Numbered from the stretch's first letter, positions 45,838 through 58,812 are shown. The stretch: DNA of 64,000 nucleotides from Parasponia andersonii (GCA_002914805.1 JXTB01000177.1:504981-568980); one strand, 5' to 3'. Notes: generated by a model from the sequence alone, not told the origin. Made by a program: numbers and translations.

Positions 45838-45991
45838 GGTTATATTGTATTCATAATAATAGAGCATAAATTAATTTTCGAAACTTCTTAAGAACTAAGG
45901 TTTCCTATATCCATGGTTATATTGTATTCATAATACAAGAGCATATATTAATTTTCGAAACTTCTTAAGTACTAAGGTTTCCTATATCCAT
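45838..45991 (+). repeat. 77-bp imperfect tandem duplication
   Basis: GGTTATATTGTATTCATAAT occurs at 45838 and 45915, and each copy continues through AATTTTCGAAACTTCTTAAG to CTATATCCAT with a few differences. Inside the long gypsy LTR. Confidence 0.85.
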
Positions 45992-48900
45992 CAGTTGTTA
46001 ACCTTAGTTGGTTTTGGCAAAGCCCCCTAATTCAAGTTCATTATTATAACTTCCATCTCACAAAAACAACAACCAGGCACAGTTCACGTTGTTTTTCTAC
46101 GTGATTTTTTTTTTTAAATTGCACTATTGGCTAAAATCCTGACCTAACATTCTCAGGCTCCTAAATGCCTTTACATAAATTAATTTTAACATTTTCAAAA
46201 CTTGATTTCCAGATTTAGAAATAATATCAGGCTATTTCACAATAAATCTCAACAATGTCCCTTCTAAAAATTCCTTTCTAATGGCTGATTTTGCTGAAAT
46301 GTTAAAACATTTATCAGAACTCAATTTCAAAAAATTCTTGAGCTTTTAGTTCCCTTTTGAAATTTATTTTTAAGGAAAAAATGATTAAAATTTCCCAAAA
46401 TTCCATATTCATTAATATTTTTGCCAATTTCCAAAACTTTGTTCACTTGGTTTCAAAAACCCCTAAAATCGATTTCTAGTCTTTTACTTTAAATGTCAAA
46501 AATTACCATTTCTTAACCATATAATGTACAAGCATTTTTCTTGAGCCATTGAAGCCTAATTTTAGTCTAATATTTAGAAAAAAAAATATAAAGAAAAAGA
46601 GAACAATTCTTTTGCCTGATTAAAATATGCAAAACTCACACATAGGTCAAACCATAACAAATAGTTTAGTGATCCAAATTTTGGAGCTCTCCTTAGGTTC
46701 ATATTATATTCATTTTCTATATTTTTATGCTGTTTTGGAAATCTCTATGCATCAACTTTATGCCATAAAAATTTCAGATCAAACTAATATGTTTAAAGTA
46801 ATTTTCGAAGTTAGAACATTTCAAGTTTCAAGAAAAAAAGAAAAAGGTAATTCTTAGAACTCTTAGTCTTTCAAGATTTGTATGTTTTATTATACTTAGG
46901 TTCAAATTCAATTTATTATAAATTGAGTTAGATACTTTATTAAGGTCTGAAATTTTCATGAGAAGTATTTCTATATGTATACTTAAATTTTGAAAAGATT
47001 TACTTTTATACCCTACTCCTATAATTTTATAAAATTATTTAACACAAGATAATCGTTAGCTAAGAAAAGCTGAAAAACAGATTTTATATAATTAATTCTA
47101 CGATTTAAAAGGGCTAATGTTTTTATTTTTGGTTTAAATTTTAAATAAAAGTTTATATATAGGTCAAGATCATTTCTGGAAAGTTTCATAATTTTTTGAT
47201 ATCTATAAAATTTAGTATAATTTTTGGAATACAAAATATTTTAATAATTCAAAATGCAGAAATAAATTATAAGGTATAATTTCAAGTGATTAAAGTGCTA
47301 TGAAATGATATATTTTAGAATTTCTAAACATTGTATATAAATTATAATATGTTAATAATTGTGCTTTTAAGATTTTAAGTTTTTTTTGATTTATAAAACA
47401 TTTCCAAAAAAAATTCAATGATTTTTGTTTAGTCACAGTTTTAACAATTTCTTTATAAAATCTAAATTGGAAAAAAATGGTGATAGGTATTGTTTCTAAA
47501 TTCTAAACCTTAATCTTTACATTTACTTTTAATTCAAATGGATTCATATAAATTTTTAGAATGAATAGAATTATGTATTATAATGTAGAATTCTTGAAGT
47601 GTGCATTACGCACCAAAATCCTACAACTTTAATATGAAACATTATTTTAAGATTTATATTGTGGATATTTTCAAGCAAGTAAAATAGATTTCACATGACT
47701 AATAATAGTATATGTTAATATTTAAAATGAATGTTGATGCATGAATTATAAATAAAAAAGATAAAGAAAAGGCACTTGGTTACAATAAGGTTAAATGTAT
47801 GGTATTTCATTGCAAGTACGAAGAATATTTTCTATAGACTTAAGATAAGTATAATCTCACTTACAACATGCATAGTTTTATAAGTATATTCTGTTTGAAA
47901 TAAATATATTTGAGATGATTAAATGTGATATTTTGCCTATGCAAGAGATGTTTGTTTGACTTGTATATGTACCTATAAAATATATGCCTCCAATAATAAT
48001 AAGATGAGGTAAACTTACCTTATAATATTGTTTATATCTTGAGAAATAAACCTCAATTAAAGGGAATATCAAGAAAATGAAATATAAGATTCGGTTTGAT
48101 ATATAATACAACCATTTATGTTGAAGAAGAGACTAAGAAAAAGATAAGAATATAAAGGTGTCGTACCAACCTCCGCTAGGTGAGGATTCCTAAGAGAAGG
48201 TATGAATGACCTTCAATAGGTGAGGATTCCTGAGAAAAATATATTAAGTTTATGACCGCTGGTATTTCAGTAGGGTTATTCCCTCGATTCCTAGTTAGTA
48301 AATGCGTATACGGTACACACACAAGAGCCAATAAGAAAGATAAAAGATTTTAAGATAACATATGTGGTAAAAAATTTCTTAATAAAACATAAGTTACAAG
48401 ATAAAATAAAAATACAAAAATTGAACTTTTATAAATACTATTCGTATGAAATGTTTTCTAAGTTGAATTATACTTACTGAACGAAAGCTCACGTAGTGTA
48501 AATATCCATGTTGTAGGTATCAAAGGTAAGCAATCTTTATTTTGAACGATGGGTCAACTAGAATCGAGACGGGGATGGATGCGAGGCACGTGTTTTGAGA
48601 TACCTCAACAATAAATTCCATATATATTTTCTTCACTTTAAACACAATAGATTACTTAAATATGTAAGATTTAAGTTAAGATCAAGACGATATATTTAAA
48701 TATGAAATGTTAATTTTAAGATTAATTATGCCTCTGAGATTAAGTATATACAATATGACCAATTTTATTTAAATATCCTTTTATAGAATACCATATACTA
48801 GTTTGAAGTATATATTCAATAATTAAATATTCTTAAATAAATAATGTTTTTAGCATCTAAAATTTTGATTTGAATAATTGCAAGACTAAATGGGCTTTGT

Positions 48901-49210
48901 CAAAAAGACTTAAACCCGTCTGAGAAGAGCTTAGGATTTAAGAGGTCCATTTGTGACTCCCCTACTCACCTAGAAACTCGTTTTAGTTGTGTATTATTTA
49001 AATCTCAGAAAAAAAAATATAATGTTCTCTTCAATAGTTTGTCTAAATTTCTTAAGTATGACATTTAGAATAATTAGTTAACTGTCTTGAGAATATTATA
49101 TAAAAAAAATTATCATAAATTTTCATAGTCCAAGTTTTTGTCCAAAAAAAAATAATGAGTTATGAACATACGCAAATATTAGTCCTTAAAAAAAAAGTCA
49201 GGTTATTACA

Positions 49211-49227
49211 GTTGGTATCATAGCGGG
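49211..49227 (+). promoter_or_regulatory. Primer binding site of truncated gypsy
   Basis: GTTGGTATCATAGCGGG follows the LTR end at once. TTGGTATCA-AGC matches the initiator-Met tRNA site used by many plant LTR elements. Confidence 0.7.
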
Positions 49228-49329
49228 TATCTTGTCATCCTATCTCGCATTACTCCGCAACTATTCAGTCAACTTTAGTAAGTAGAAATTTCCTTTTAGT
49301 ATACTAGTTAACCATAAGTATGTGTTAGG

Positions 49330-50120
49330 GAGTAAAATGAATGCCCCAATGATTGATGTCCCGATAGACCAGGAGTTTGGTTAAGAAGAACTTTATGGAG
49401 CTGCGACAGTGGCTGCCTTTAGAGCATGAAAACCATCATATTATAATGGAAAATCTGAACTTAGAGCATTGGGAGATTGGCTTCATAAAATAGAGTAAAC
49501 TTTGCAAGCATGCTGCATCTGTGAGTACGAATGGACCATTCTTACTGTATAGCATAAGTTGGGAGGAGTTCTACCATCTAATCACAACATATTTTGGGGA
49601 AACGGAACACCGCAATATGATTCAGAACTCGTTAAGGGATACGTCCCAACAACTGATATGAGAAACTTTGTCCTCCACTCAATGATGGAGACCGCCGAAG
49701 GGAGAGACAGCCTTCTCAGAAGAAATAAATACTTGAACGCATCAATTCAATGAGGGAATAGAAGAGTATAATATGCATTTTACTCATGAAATATTGGATC
49801 GTAATCCTTCTACTGTATCGTCATGGGTTTCGAATATAATATACGTACGGGGGATACTACACTCAATAATGACTCAACTTCCTCAATCATATCCCGATTT
49901 TCACACTAGAACTCTTATGGCAATGGTCATCTTCATAGCTGAAATTTCTATAGAGGAGAAAGAACAACAAAGGAGTGCGCGACCACAATTGGATATAGAA
50001 AGAACTATGCCCACTAGGCTAGGACATAATGATAATGATGAGGAAGACTCTGAGAAAGATTCAGAAGAGGACCTAGAAGAAGACCCGAGCGAACTCTCTG
50101 ATGATTATATAGGAGAATAG
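49330..50120 (+). pseudogene. Leader or degenerate gag-like ORFs with acidic tail, unassigned
   Basis: After a Met-rich start (MNAPMIDVPIDQEFG) the frame has a gag-like stretch (YYNGKSELRALGDWLHKIE) with stops. Two short ORFs follow. At 49559-49753 is MGGVLPSNHNIFWGNGT..., and at 49773-50120 an ORF that ends in a strongly acidic tail (EEDSEKDSEEDLEEDPSEL). I do not recognise the latter two. They lie before the better gag match at 50314 onward, so this may be decayed gag, inserted foreign sequence, or a leader ORF. Confidence 0.4.
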
Positions 50121-50313
50121 GCAATTAGTAAAGTTAATTATAGTTTAAGCCTTTTAATATATAAATTATGTTTCTATGATCTTGTAAACTATGAATAAAT
50201 TCATCAATAAAAGATGTGATGTGTTATAATGCTCTTTTATGGAAATAGTCAAGATTTGGTAATTAATAATAAGTTATACTCCGGGTTAATGAATAGGAAT
50301 CTATTAACACAAA

Positions 50314-51440
50314 ATGGCTAGAGGAAGGGGAAGACCAAGAATTAATCCAGTCAACATTACTAAAGTATCCGACTTAAGTAACCTCATAGCTAACTTGCAA
50401 CAATAACTCCAAGCATAAGAAAAGGAGATGAGAAACCTCCGTGAGCAACTAAGACAATAATATGATGCAAATGTTGAACCCCAAGTGGACGCTGAAGAAT
50501 CGTAGCCTTAAAATAAAGATCCAGTATTACAACTAGAACCCATTATACCTTATCAACGAATGGTTCAGCAAGAACCACTATACAAATGCTTTAGAAAGAT
50601 ATGTTTAGTTGGGTTTGAAGGATCTACAGATCCTTTGGTAGCCGAAGGATGGTTGTCATCAATTCAAACTATTCTAGACTTTATGAACCTTAATGATCAG
50701 AAGAAAGTATTATGTGTCTCGTATGTTTTGAAGAATGATGCAAGATACTGGTGGGAGACAATCAAAATGAGAAGAAATGTCAGAGAGATGTTTTGGAATG
50801 ATTTCATCCATGAATTCATCCAGAAATACTACAATCATATGGCAATGCGTGCCCAACAAAATGAATTTATCAATATCAAACAAAAGACTATGATTGTCAC
50901 TAAGGCTGTATGAAAGTTTGACCAGCTGGCACGGTTGTGTCCCTATTTGGTACCTACTAAAGAGGAACAAGTAAAGAAGATGCTAGAAATATTTCACCCT
51001 GAATTGGCAGTTGTCATTGACAGTGCAACAACCCACCAACCACTGTTGTAGAATGTGTTAAAAGGGCACTTAGAGCAGAGTATCGTCTTGCCTAAGCCAA
51101 GGAAGAATGATAGAGATATTTCAAAGTAAAGAAGAACCAACGTGAACAAGCTAAACCGAATCAAAATAACTACAAAGAGGATATGGGGCCCAATCTAGCT
51201 AGAATAAAGACCAAAGCAATAATAACAATTATAATTGAAAGAAGAGGAAGAATAACTTTTATGGTCTATAAAAAATCGGAAAGCAGAGCCTCACTCACAA
51301 AAGAAGGCCAAGGTTGACGTTCCTTTATGTCCCAAGTGTGGGAGAAAACACCCCGAGGAGTGTCGTTTTAGCTCGAACACATGTTATATTTATTACAAGG
51401 AGGGCCATTATGCCTAAAATTGCTACAGCAAACAAAATTA
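50314..51440 (+). pseudogene. Gypsy gag with CCHC region
   Basis: It starts MARGRGRPRINPVN, followed by a coiled-coil-like segment with stops. The retrotransposon gag core at 50560-50913 has FEGSTDPLVAEGWLSSIQTI, then VSYVLKNDARYWWET, then FIHEFIQKYY. A CPKCGRKHPEECRF...YKEGHYA knuckle pair is at about 51330-51420, with a stop in the second. Gag core without further products. Confidence 0.75.
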
Positions 51441-51589
51441 GTTGAACTAGCCTATTATACTCAGGTAGCATGGATCTCAAATCCATAACATACAGATCAA
51501 ACTTGAAGGACCTCAAATTAGTCAAGGAAGATTAGAAGATCCAGAGACTAATGCACATATGTACATTATCACCAAGTACGATGCAGAGA

Positions 51590-53480
51590 CAAGGAACTTC
51601 AAACGTAGTCATAGGTCAGCTATTTGTTGCCATTCAAAATGCATATGTCTTGTTTGATTCTAGTGCCATATATTATTTTGTGTCGCTTATATTTGCTAAA
51701 AGGATAGCTTAGGGTAGTAATAGAATGACTAAAACTCTTAACATAGGTTTATCCTCAGGGATAACCTTGACTGCAATCTATTAGATTAGGCACATTCCGA
51801 TAATTATAACCACTAGAGAACTTTATGTCGATCTTGTCATCCTAGAAATGATGGATTATGATGTCATTCTAGGGATAGACTTTTTAGGTAGGTATAATGT
51901 TAGTATTAAATCTCGAAGTCGTAAAGTCACTTTCAAGCCTCCAGAAGTAGAAAAGTTCGTGTATAATAGAGATTCAATGAAGCAACCTCGGATGTTAATC
52001 TCAGCAATGCAAGGAGAATGTTGAATAATGGGTGTCTGGGATATTTAGCTAATATCCTTGACAAGAGTAAAGAAGAAAAGAATAGACCAGAGAATGTAAC
52101 AATCATCAAGGAGTACATCAACGTATTTCCTAAAGATTTGCCAAGACTACTATCGAAGTGAGAAATTTCTTTTGAAATCGAATTATTGTCGGGTATTGCC
52201 CCTACCTCCAAAGCACCATACAGAATGGCTCTTGCTAAACTGAAAGAGCTGCAAACTCAATTGCAAGAAATGTTAGCCAAAGCTTTTATAAGACCAAGCC
52301 ACTCACTATGAGGTGTATCAGTTCTATTCGTAAAGGAAAAAGACGGTATATTCTGAATGTGCATCGACTATAGGGAACTTAATAAGGTCACTCTAAAGAA
52401 TAAATATCCATTGTCAAGGATAGATGACTTGTTTGATCAACTAAAGGGAGCTACAATTTTCTCGAAAATCGATCTATGATCCAGCTACTATCAATTAAGA
52501 ATTAAAGAAAGTGATGTTACAAAGTCTGCTTTTCGATCCCGATAAGGACATTATGAGTTCTTAGTGACATCTTTTGGACTTACCAATGCCTCTGCAGCAT
52601 TCATGGATCTAATGAATCGAGTATTCAAGGAATACTTGGACCAGTTTGTCATAGTCTTCATTGAAGATATCCTGATTTATTCAAGATCTCAAGAACAACA
52701 TGAACATTATCTGAGGCTTGCATTAAATAAATTGAGGGAACATCACCACTTGACCAAGTCTAGTTCCTAGAATATGTCATTTCAAGAGAAGGTGTGTCGG
52801 TGGACCCTTCAAAGATAGAGGCAATCAATAATTGGTCAGCACCCAAAACTATGACAGAAGCAAGGAGCTTTTTAGGATTAGCAAGCTATTATCGAAGATT
52901 AGTAGAAGGATTTTCAAAACTTGCTGCACTTCTTATAGCCCTTACACAAAAAGAAAAGAAATATGAATGGACGGAGAATTATGAAGAAAGTTTTCAAAAC
53001 ATAAAGACCAGACTTACTAGTGTACTTATTCTTACCATCCTGTCAGATGAAGAATAGTTTGACATCTTTAGTGACGCATCGAAGGTAGGACTAGGAATAG
53101 TATTGATGCAAAATGGGAAAGTCGTGGCTTATAGTCCTTGACAGCTCAAGGAGCAAAAGAAGAATTACCAAACCTATGATCTAGAACTGGCTGCTGTTGT
53201 ATTTACTCTCAAGCTTTGGCGACACTATTTGTGCGGGACTCAATATCGAATTTACACTGTTCAGAAAAGCCTTAAATATATATTCACTCAGAAAGAGTTG
53301 AATATGAGGCAGCATAGGTGGCTAGAGTTAGTTAAGGATTATGATTGTGAAATCTTATACCATCCAAATAAGGAAAATAAGGTCGTAGATGTACTAAGTA
53401 GAAAAACAACTACAATCTTGATGTCAATAAATACTTTACCTAAGCCCTTACTAGAAGACATTAATAGTGTCAGTTTAGAG
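51590..53480 (+). pseudogene. Gypsy protease, RT and RNase H
   Basis: The protease has ALFDSSAIYYF near 51650, where DSG(A) has become DSS, and VILGIDFL near 51870. The RT (52100-52770) contains [34 protein letters not shown] and [18 protein letters not shown]. The catalytic FIDD reads FIED (Asp to Glu, codon 52663-52665). RNase H (52790-53480) includes RSFLGLASYYRRLVEGFSK, DIFSDASK and RHYLCG-like motifs. Many stops. The sequence ends before integrase at about 53610. Confidence 0.8.
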
Positions 53481-53619
53481 TGAGTTGTAGGAAAACGATG
53501 TATATTAACTCTCAAACCAAAGATTTTTGGGAACATGAAGGAAGCTCAGGAGCTCGATCCAACCTTAGTACGAATTAGAAAAGATATTTTGGAGGGTTTA
53601 TATCTGAGAATAAATAAGA

Positions 53620-54475
53620 GTATTTGGTATTGTTCTCTGAGAATAGCATTTAAAAATAGAGTTAAAGAAAACTGAAAATTCAGAAAATAATAAAATGTTA
53701 TTTTTAAGGTGTTTTCTTAACGTTTTCTTTTTCTAAAAAAAAAATTCTTTCATATGACTTTCAAATATATACATTTTCTCGTAACTTTCTCTCCCATCAT
53801 TTTCTCTCATTACTTTCTCTTTCCTCACTCTCTCTCTTCATTCTCTCAATCCTCAGTCTCTCTCATTACTTTCTCTATTTTTATTCTCTCTCATCACTTT
53901 CTCTCTCATTCTCTCTTATCAATTTTTCTCTCCTCATTTTATTCCATCATTTTCTCTCTTATCATTTTCTATTCTTTTATTTTTTTTAATCACGTTATAT
54001 ATCCTTATTTTCTTTTGCTACTTTGTTTTTTATAACTTTTTTTTATCTTTATTTTCTGTCTCCATGCATTCTTATCACTTTCTCTCTTTTGTGTCTTTTC
54101 ATTAGTTTTTTTTTCCTATCTTTCTCAATATTTTTTATTTCTCTATTCTCTCTTATCATTTTCTCTCTTATTATTATCTTTCATTATCTTTTTTCTTGTG
54201 ACTTTCTCTCTCTTCATTTCCTTACTTAAATTTATCTCTAATTAATCTCTCTTGACTTTTTTTCTCTAAATATTTTTTATAATATAAATATGATTTTTTT
54301 ATATTCATATAATTTTTTTCTTAAAAATTGTTTCTAGAAAATATTTCCCAAATATCTATTATTTTCTGAAAACATTATAAAACAACTTTTGTTCTCATTT
54401 CTGAAAACACAACTCTAAAAATAGAATACAAAAAACAATGTCAAACAGGCCCTAAGCTTTCTTACCTTTAAGTTC
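53620..54475. mobile_element. Possible hAT-type MITE containing a long CT-rich tract
   Basis: The left end TTTGGTATTGTTCT and the complement of the right end TTTGACATTGTTTT are similar, and both continue with a TTTTTAGAGTT-like block. The right side CAAACAGGCCCTAAGC is a familiar style of plant hAT-related MITE end. The middle (53757-54245) is low-complexity TTTCTCTC-rich sequence whose ORFs (Phe/Ser/Leu-rich) are meaningless. It begins where the gypsy similarity ends. Confidence 0.35.
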
Positions 54476-57400
54476 TTGAAAGTACAATCTTTTACATGGA
54501 GTATTTAACTTTATTTTATAGCTCTCATTCTCATATATGTGGAACAACCCGCATGTAAGGTTATTTTTTTTTGTGTGCAAATATGAGAGATTGGAGGAAG
54601 GAAATCAAAGTTAAGGGGTTGGTTGTGTTTGGTTTTAGAGAAAAAAAATAGAGAGAAAAATTTGAGAGAATTTGAAGCTTGAAGGAACAAAAATGTAGGC
54701 AAATGGAGTTATTTCGAAGACATGTAGATGAGGAGCTTCAGCTCCCTTCATGTCTTTTTGATAATGCCAAATGACCATTTTTTTGATACATGTCTACTTT
54801 AATTTGCTACTTGTCATTAATTCGAAATTTTTTCACTAAATTGTTTAATAATTTTTCCTCCACTTATCGGTCCATTCTTATTCATTTATAATATTTTCTC
54901 AATATCAAGCGAAAAAAAAATTGTTTCGTAAAATATTCTCTAAGTTTCAACTCCTAATTAGAAATAAAATACTAGTTTCAACTTGTTCTCCTACTTGTCT
55001 ACGTATCTTTTATGGGCTCATCATTTATCCATTTCAACTCTGAATTTCACCAAATCAGAAACATATGATTTAACTGTTATTATAAACATCTTAGTCACCT
55101 CAAATTAACAAAATTCCATATTTTGAAAAGACAAAAATGCCCTTAGGTTGGGTTTTGGACCATTTATTATACTTGTTATGTCTAATTATGGTTTTTCTGG
55201 AAAAATCAACTTCTAATAATATATAATTATTCATTTTAAAAATAAGTCAAGATTTAGATTAAATCTCAAATGAGATATAGGACTTTACTCGAAAAAACTA
55301 GGGCTTGATTTTATGATTTCTAAAGTTCTGATTTTTTTTTTCCCAAGAATTCACAGAATTAACTCTCGTACTTATGTACATTATAACATTCTCAGAAAAT
55401 TACTCACTTTACTAATTCAAAACAAATAGAGAGTACAAAAAATTGTACCGATAATTATTATAATTCAAAATAAATAGAGAGTACAAAAAATTGTACCGAT
55501 AATTATTATAGTAGACTTCTGAAAAACTCTGGTCGTATTACCTATGTATTTTTCTTTGTTTTCAATTATCGTTTCAAGGGAGAATACTAAGTTTGATTGT
55601 CGCAGTATGTTCAACATCGTTTCAGATGATTTTACAGTTTTTGAAGGTAGATCTACTCCTTCTAGGGATCAAATTATTTCTATTAATTGATATTTGTCTC
55701 TTTTTAGTCGGCTTAAGATTAATACGGATAGTACTACTTTGGGCTCTATATTTTTCATATTGTTAGGTATTTTAGAAATAGTAGAGGTTTTGTTACATTT
55801 TCTACACTTGGAATCTTTCGTGGTATAAAATCTGGGTTGAAGCCAATTCTTCTTTTGCGGTGCAATTTGCATTTGAAAACTATTTCTAAAGGGGTTGCTT
55901 GGCATCTTCAAGCTTGTTGGGAGTGTCTGTCTAACCTTACTTTCCTTTATAGATATTATAGTTTTTCATATTTACCAAAAGGGTATCCTAAGTTACTGGC
56001 AAATTAGCTGGTTATGGTCTTCAAGGTTCTCATCAGTATGGTTTCCGGAATTTCTTAAGCCTCTCATAGCTCAGGATATGATGCCGCTACCGATTTTATC
56101 GTTTTTTTTAATTTAGGGGGACTCTTTTCCCTATCTGGAATATTCTCCGCAGAGATTTTTGTCTAAATAAGTTTTAATAACGAGGCTTCATGGGATTTTC
56201 TCTCTTTGAGCATTTTCATTGGTGTTTGATTTTCCTTTTGGTGGTTTTGCTTTTTCCTTTGGGATGTATCTCATTTTGTATCGACTTCTTGTTTTATTTC
56301 AATAATGCAATATTCTTAGGGCTGGTTGAGAAGGGATGAAGAAATTTGGGTTTTCTCTAATTTCTCCTGATATTCTTCCCCCAAGCTATGGTATTATTCA
56401 TTAAAGAAAGCAAAAACTACTATGTGTTTATGAATAAAGTTTTAGAGCTGTGTTCCCTTTTGTTATTCCCTTTCTCTTGGTATTATCTTAGACAACGAAC
56501 GAATCTTTTATGCATGTCGTTCTTATATTCGGAAATCGTAAATGAACAAGCATAAGAGTAGACGATTGTTGCGATTTTCTATGCGTGTCTTTTTTCTAAA
56601 CGGTTCGGTTACATCAAATACATAATACAGGAGCATAGTTAGGGGTGAGTGCGGCGTGGGTTGGGCAGAAAAATATCTAAATTCTTAACCAATTCACAAA
56701 ATATGATAAAAAAAAATGTTAATCATTATAGTTAAAAAAAGAATCTATAATCGCATCAAATAATACATTATGCAGTTTGGTGCGGTACAATTTAGGCTTT
56801 CGATATGGACATCAATAAAATTGGGCCAAATTAAGGAAATAATATTAAAAAAGTTATTACAACTAAAACAAAATTATTTAAAAATTAAAGCAAATCTAAA
56901 ATATTTAAAAAAGTTACATATTCATATATTCTTACTTGTCTAAATATCCTGTTAATAAGACACAATATTACAATCCAATCAAAATATAGTAAAGTACAAA
57001 TATCTAAAGTTCAAAAATTTAAATATTCTTTCGAACAATAAAAAACAAAGTTGAAAATTAAATTATAAGTAAGTTCACATTCGTTTGACTTTCTCTAAGA
57101 TTTTCCATGTTTCATTCACAATTGATTCTAAGAAAATTTAGATTTTATAATTTAGTGTATTATATATGTAAATTTATATACAGAAAATATTTATAAATAT
57201 TAAATTAGATGTACATATATATATGGTGCGATGCGATTTATTGTATAAATAGAAATTTTATTCCATATTCCATATCACACTGCAGTGGTAGAAAAAAACT
57301 GATACCTTGGAATGACGATGTGTGAGAGGGATGGCTGAGTGGATTTGGGGTTGTGGGAGATGCACAAGGCGGTGACAACCTTGTTCGTGACGATGACTCT

Positions 57401-57809
57401 TTTTTTTTCCTATTTTTTTGGGTGTTATTTAAAGCAAGAAAGGAAAATATCTTCTTCTTCATGATGACACTACAAAAGGAAATGGAAGAGGAGTTAATAG
57501 TAGGTTGCAGCCGGAGAAAGCGGGAGGGAATTAACAACCATTCTAAAAAGGAAAGGGTGTTTTGTTTCATATTTCTATGTTATCAAATTTTTTATTTTAT
57601 TTTTTTAAATTGAAAATTTGAAATATATTAAATTTTTAAAATTTAGTTACTGCCTATCATGTGACATTAGTTTAACATAAAAATTTCTAGAGATCGGCTC
57701 AAGGACTAGTGCTGCAGATAAACTAAAAGTATGGGGACTTAAACACCAAAATAAAAAGATTGTAGACCAATGTGCCAAAAAACCTTCCTTTATGAAATTT
57801 ATTAGGATC
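54476..57809. other. AT-rich stretch without a recognised gene
   Basis: No supported coding region. There is a 48-bp tandem duplication at about 55414-55509 (AATTCAAAA-AAATAGAGAG units). The ORFs at 55669-56116 and 57238-57613 have no recognisable motifs. A guanine-rich stretch GGGGTGAGTGCGGCGTGGG at 56642-56660 and GGTGCGATGCG near 57224 could be the ends of another small element, but the match is too weak to call. Confidence 0.5.
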
Positions 57810-58812
57810 GCATTTGGTCCCTTAACTATTGGGGCTGTAATAATTTGGTCTCCGAAATTTCAATTTTGGCAATTGAATCCTTAAATTTACAATTTAGTAG
57901 CAAATTAGTCCTAATTGATAATAGAATTAAATGTTTAACAGACTTATCATGTGCAAAGCACATGGCACTTTAAAAGTTTTTTCTTGCAAAATTGAAAAAA
58001 AAACTCTATGAATATCTATGGCAAGGAATTTTTTTTTTTAAAGGAATACATTTTTCAAATTAGACTTTTAGATTTGGGGTGATACTCAAGTATATTAATT
58101 TTTTTTCTTTTTTTTTTAATTCAAAAAAAAAAACAATTGCAGAAAATTATGACACTATTGAAGCTAATTGTTTGCTTCTCTTTCTTTTCAATTTAGATTT
58201 TCAAACTTGATCTTTGTTTTTTCTATATATGATTTTGGTACAAAATCAAAGCAACCCCCTTAAAAAAAAAAAAAAAAACCACATCAACAGAGGTGCGTTT
58301 CCGGTCTTAAGATCTTCTGTCGGATTTGTTTCATGGGTTTCGGATCTTTTTGCGAGCTTTTTTTTAATTTTCCCCTCTACATATAAGAGCGAGCTTACTA
58401 GTTGTTGTTTTGTGTTTCGTATGTTTAATCATTGGATCCAACAAATTCTTATTTTAGTCTATCATCATTACAAGTCACAAGGAGTTCACCAAAAATATCG
58501 AGAAGATGATGATTGAAAGAGGCAAATATGATTTTAAATTTTGGTGTAGCTTGAATGAGGATGAACATGGTGGAAACGTGATAATGGAATATGAGAAAGG
58601 GACGCTATGTGGGATTTTTTTTCTGGTTTTTATTTTTTTGATGAATTGTTTTTTTAGCTTATCTTGTGCTTTGCAAGTGATAAGTCCGTTAAAAATTTAA
58701 CTCTGTTATCAAGTAAGACTAATTTACTACTAAATTGTACGTTGAAAAATTTAATATTGAAACTTTAGGAACCAAATCACTACAACTATAATAGTTAGGG
58801 GATCAAATGTGC
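57810..58812. mobile_element. Non-autonomous DNA element with about 150-bp terminal inverted repeats
   Basis: The left arm runs from CATTTGGTCCCTTAACTATT (57811) to GTGCAAAGCAC near 57964. The right arm (58661-58811) is its imperfect reverse complement, from GTGCTTTGCAAGTGATAAG to TAGTTAGGGGATCAAATGTG. Matching blocks include TACAATTTAGTAG-AAATTAG and GATAA-AG-TTAA. The interior of about 700 bp has no transposase. Long arms and a length of about 1 kb fit a Mutator-like MITE; a 9-bp target duplication was not evident. ORFs inside (58214-58700) have no recognised motif. Confidence 0.65.

Larger units (their letters stand above)
40398..49210 (+). repeat. Long 5' LTR of truncated gypsy (split by copia copy 2)
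   Basis: The ends TGTAAC and GTTATTACA give the short TGTAA inverted pair expected of an LTR, and the primer site abuts the right end. Pieces are 40398-41309 and 45663-49210. No second LTR exists to confirm the left boundary. Confidence 0.6.
40398..53620 (+). mobile_element. 3'-truncated Ty3/gypsy element with a very long 5' LTR
   Basis: The 5' LTR starts TGTAACATCTG (40398) and ends GGTTATTACA (49210), interrupted by a copia insertion at 41310-45662. Without that insertion it is about 4.45 kb. The primer site GTTGGTATCATAGCGG follows at 49211. Gag, CCHC knuckles, protease, RT and RNase H are recognisable to about 53480. After about 53610 the similarity stops: integrase and the 3' LTR are absent. 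Sequence and LTR size fit the Tekay/Del type of chromovirus. The element is heavily decayed. Confidence 0.8.

Noticed and set aside
53754-54229. Two Phe/Ser/Leu-rich ORFs
   Set aside because: They are translations of a low-complexity CT-rich tract.
55669-56116. Overlapping ORFs on both strands suggesting a small gene
   Set aside because: Both translations lack any family motif, and stops bracket them closely; there is no splice or promoter support.
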